This document shows positions 31,479-32,004 of a DNA stretch of 32,004 nt, in pieces. The notes beneath the pieces were generated by a model that had not been told where the DNA came from, ran no database searches, and was given only the letters and a program-made list of their open reading frames with translations. The stretch covers positions 1 to 32,004 of the forward strand of contig JAOFOL010000024.1 of the NCBI GenBank assembly GCA_028042835.1, written 5' to 3'. A program made the position numbers and the translations under genes. Numbering within the stretch: position 1 is the first letter of the stretch; every line of letters begins with the position of its first letter. Origin of the DNA: Opitutales bacterium. GTDB lineage: Bacteria; Verrucomicrobiota; Verrucomicrobiia; Opitutales; Seribacteraceae.

Positions 31479-32004
31479 CTAGATCAATTTTTTCCTGAGG
31501 GCATGCTGTCCTGCCTCAAGGGTTTCGATAATTTTTTCTGAATCATATACACATCCCGCCCAGGTTCCACCACTCACATTCTGTAACGCAGCCCAAAGTT
31601 TTGTATCTAGATGTAATCTTGGATCAATTTCCAGTTTTACATTTTGAGCCCGATTAGCCAAAAGAGCCGAGGCTTCCTTAGGTTGAAGGTATTGGTTCTT
31701 TACCCCAACAAAATTGATAGTCCCTTGCATACTTTTAAGGTTAATTTCAATCTGTATAAGATCATCGTCAATAATTTTTCCAATCGGTCCACCTGCAAGA
31801 GCTTCCGGCGAAATATGTCCAATGCACGCTCCTGTACTCATTCCTGAAAATCTGGCATCAGTAAGCAATGCGACTTTCTTTCCCCAGTCGAGATGTTTTA
31901 GAGCCAATGATACCTGAGCAACTTCTTCCATACCTGCTCCCATCGGCCCCCGTCCACACAAAATAATCACATCTCCTGCTACGACCTTTCTTTCCCCTAA
32001 TCCT
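31479..32004 (-). CDS. IlvD/Edd family dehydratase, YjhG-type (D-xylonate dehydratase-like), C-terminal part
   Basis: The frame is open to the window edge, so the 5' part lies beyond 32004 and about 174 residues of the C-terminus are visible. DARFSGMSTGACIGHISPEA and GGPIGKI are conserved in IlvD/Edd dehydratases. The variant ARFSG-STGACIGH, the preceding GPMGAGMEEVAQVSLALKHL and the ending LWAALQNVSGGTWAGCVYD match E. coli YjhG/YagF (D-xylonate dehydratases) much better than IlvD itself. The expected reaction is dehydration of D-xylonate or a related sugar acid to a 2-keto-3-deoxy acid with an Fe-S cluster. The cluster cysteines are outside the window. Confidence 0.85.
   Translation of the reverse strand, partial: GLGERKVVAGDVIILCGRGPMGAGMEEVAQVSLALKHLDWGKKVALLTDARFSGMSTGACIGHISPEALAGGPIGKIIDDDLIQIEINLKSMQGTINFVGVKNQYLQPKEASALLANRAQNVKLEIDPRLHLDTKLWAALQNVSGGTWAGCVYDSEKIIETLEAGQHALRKKLI

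Noticed and set aside
5-32000. rRNA, tRNA, CRISPR, insertion sequence or integrase genes
   Set aside because: None seen: no transposase or integrase motifs, no terminal inverted repeats with target duplications, and no cloverleaf-like segment was recognised by eye.

Overview
The window is a low-GC (by eye about 40% G+C), densely coded bacterial chromosome segment of about 32 kb. The best guess is a marine Verrucomicrobiota (PVC group). The reasons are several secreted PQQ-type beta-propeller proteins, a very large surface protein ending in a Trp/Tyr-rich GWxY domain of the kind seen in Opitutae-like genomes, a SAM methyltransferase carrying a signal peptide, a PPi-type phosphofructokinase, and frequent starts without a clear Shine-Dalgarno. 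This placement is inference; no rRNA or tRNA gene is visible to confirm it.

Layout. 1-5.3 kb: the end of an ABC-F ATPase and thymidine kinase (+); a minus-strand operon of low-Mr phosphatase, fructosamine kinase, hypoxanthine phosphoribosyltransferase and a YqaA-type membrane protein; then a plus-strand run of SDR epimerase, YbaB nucleoid protein and RecR. 5.3-9.6 kb: a 1429-residue secreted protein with a CxxCH Reeler-like N-terminus, a PQQ propeller, eleven InlB-type repeats and the GWxY tail. 9.7-17.6 kb: a signalling and envelope locus described below. 17.6-20.2 kb: a minus-strand operon of exported methyltransferase, PQQ propeller and small exported protein. 20.3-23.9 kb: ispH, purB and a PPi-phosphofructokinase (+). 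24-27.3 kb: folA, lysA and a fungal-type cystathionine gamma-synthase (-). 27.4-32 kb: a Ski2-like helicase (+), another PQQ propeller (-), and the C-terminus of a YjhG-type D-xylonate dehydratase (-) that runs off the window.

The most interesting part is 12.2-16.5 kb. A unit of [terminator, secreted coiled-coil gene, sigma54 promoter, paired palindromic operators, sigma54-activator response regulator, divergent amidase start] is present twice in tandem. In the left copy the regulator is intact and the amidase is only an 81-base 5' fragment. In the right copy the amidase is intact and the regulator is a deleted, frameshifted pseudogene. This fits one tandem duplication with breakpoints inside the amidase gene and just past the coiled-coil gene's terminator, followed by decay of the redundant regulator.

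Both coiled-coil genes keep a -24/-12 element about 100 and 133 bp from two palindromic sites whose centres are 33 bp apart. The terminator stems differ by a compensatory base pair. With the adjacent histidine kinase and outer-membrane-type beta-barrel gene, the locus looks like a self-contained sigma54-dependent envelope-response system that secretes helical periplasmic proteins. No named system is recognised for it.
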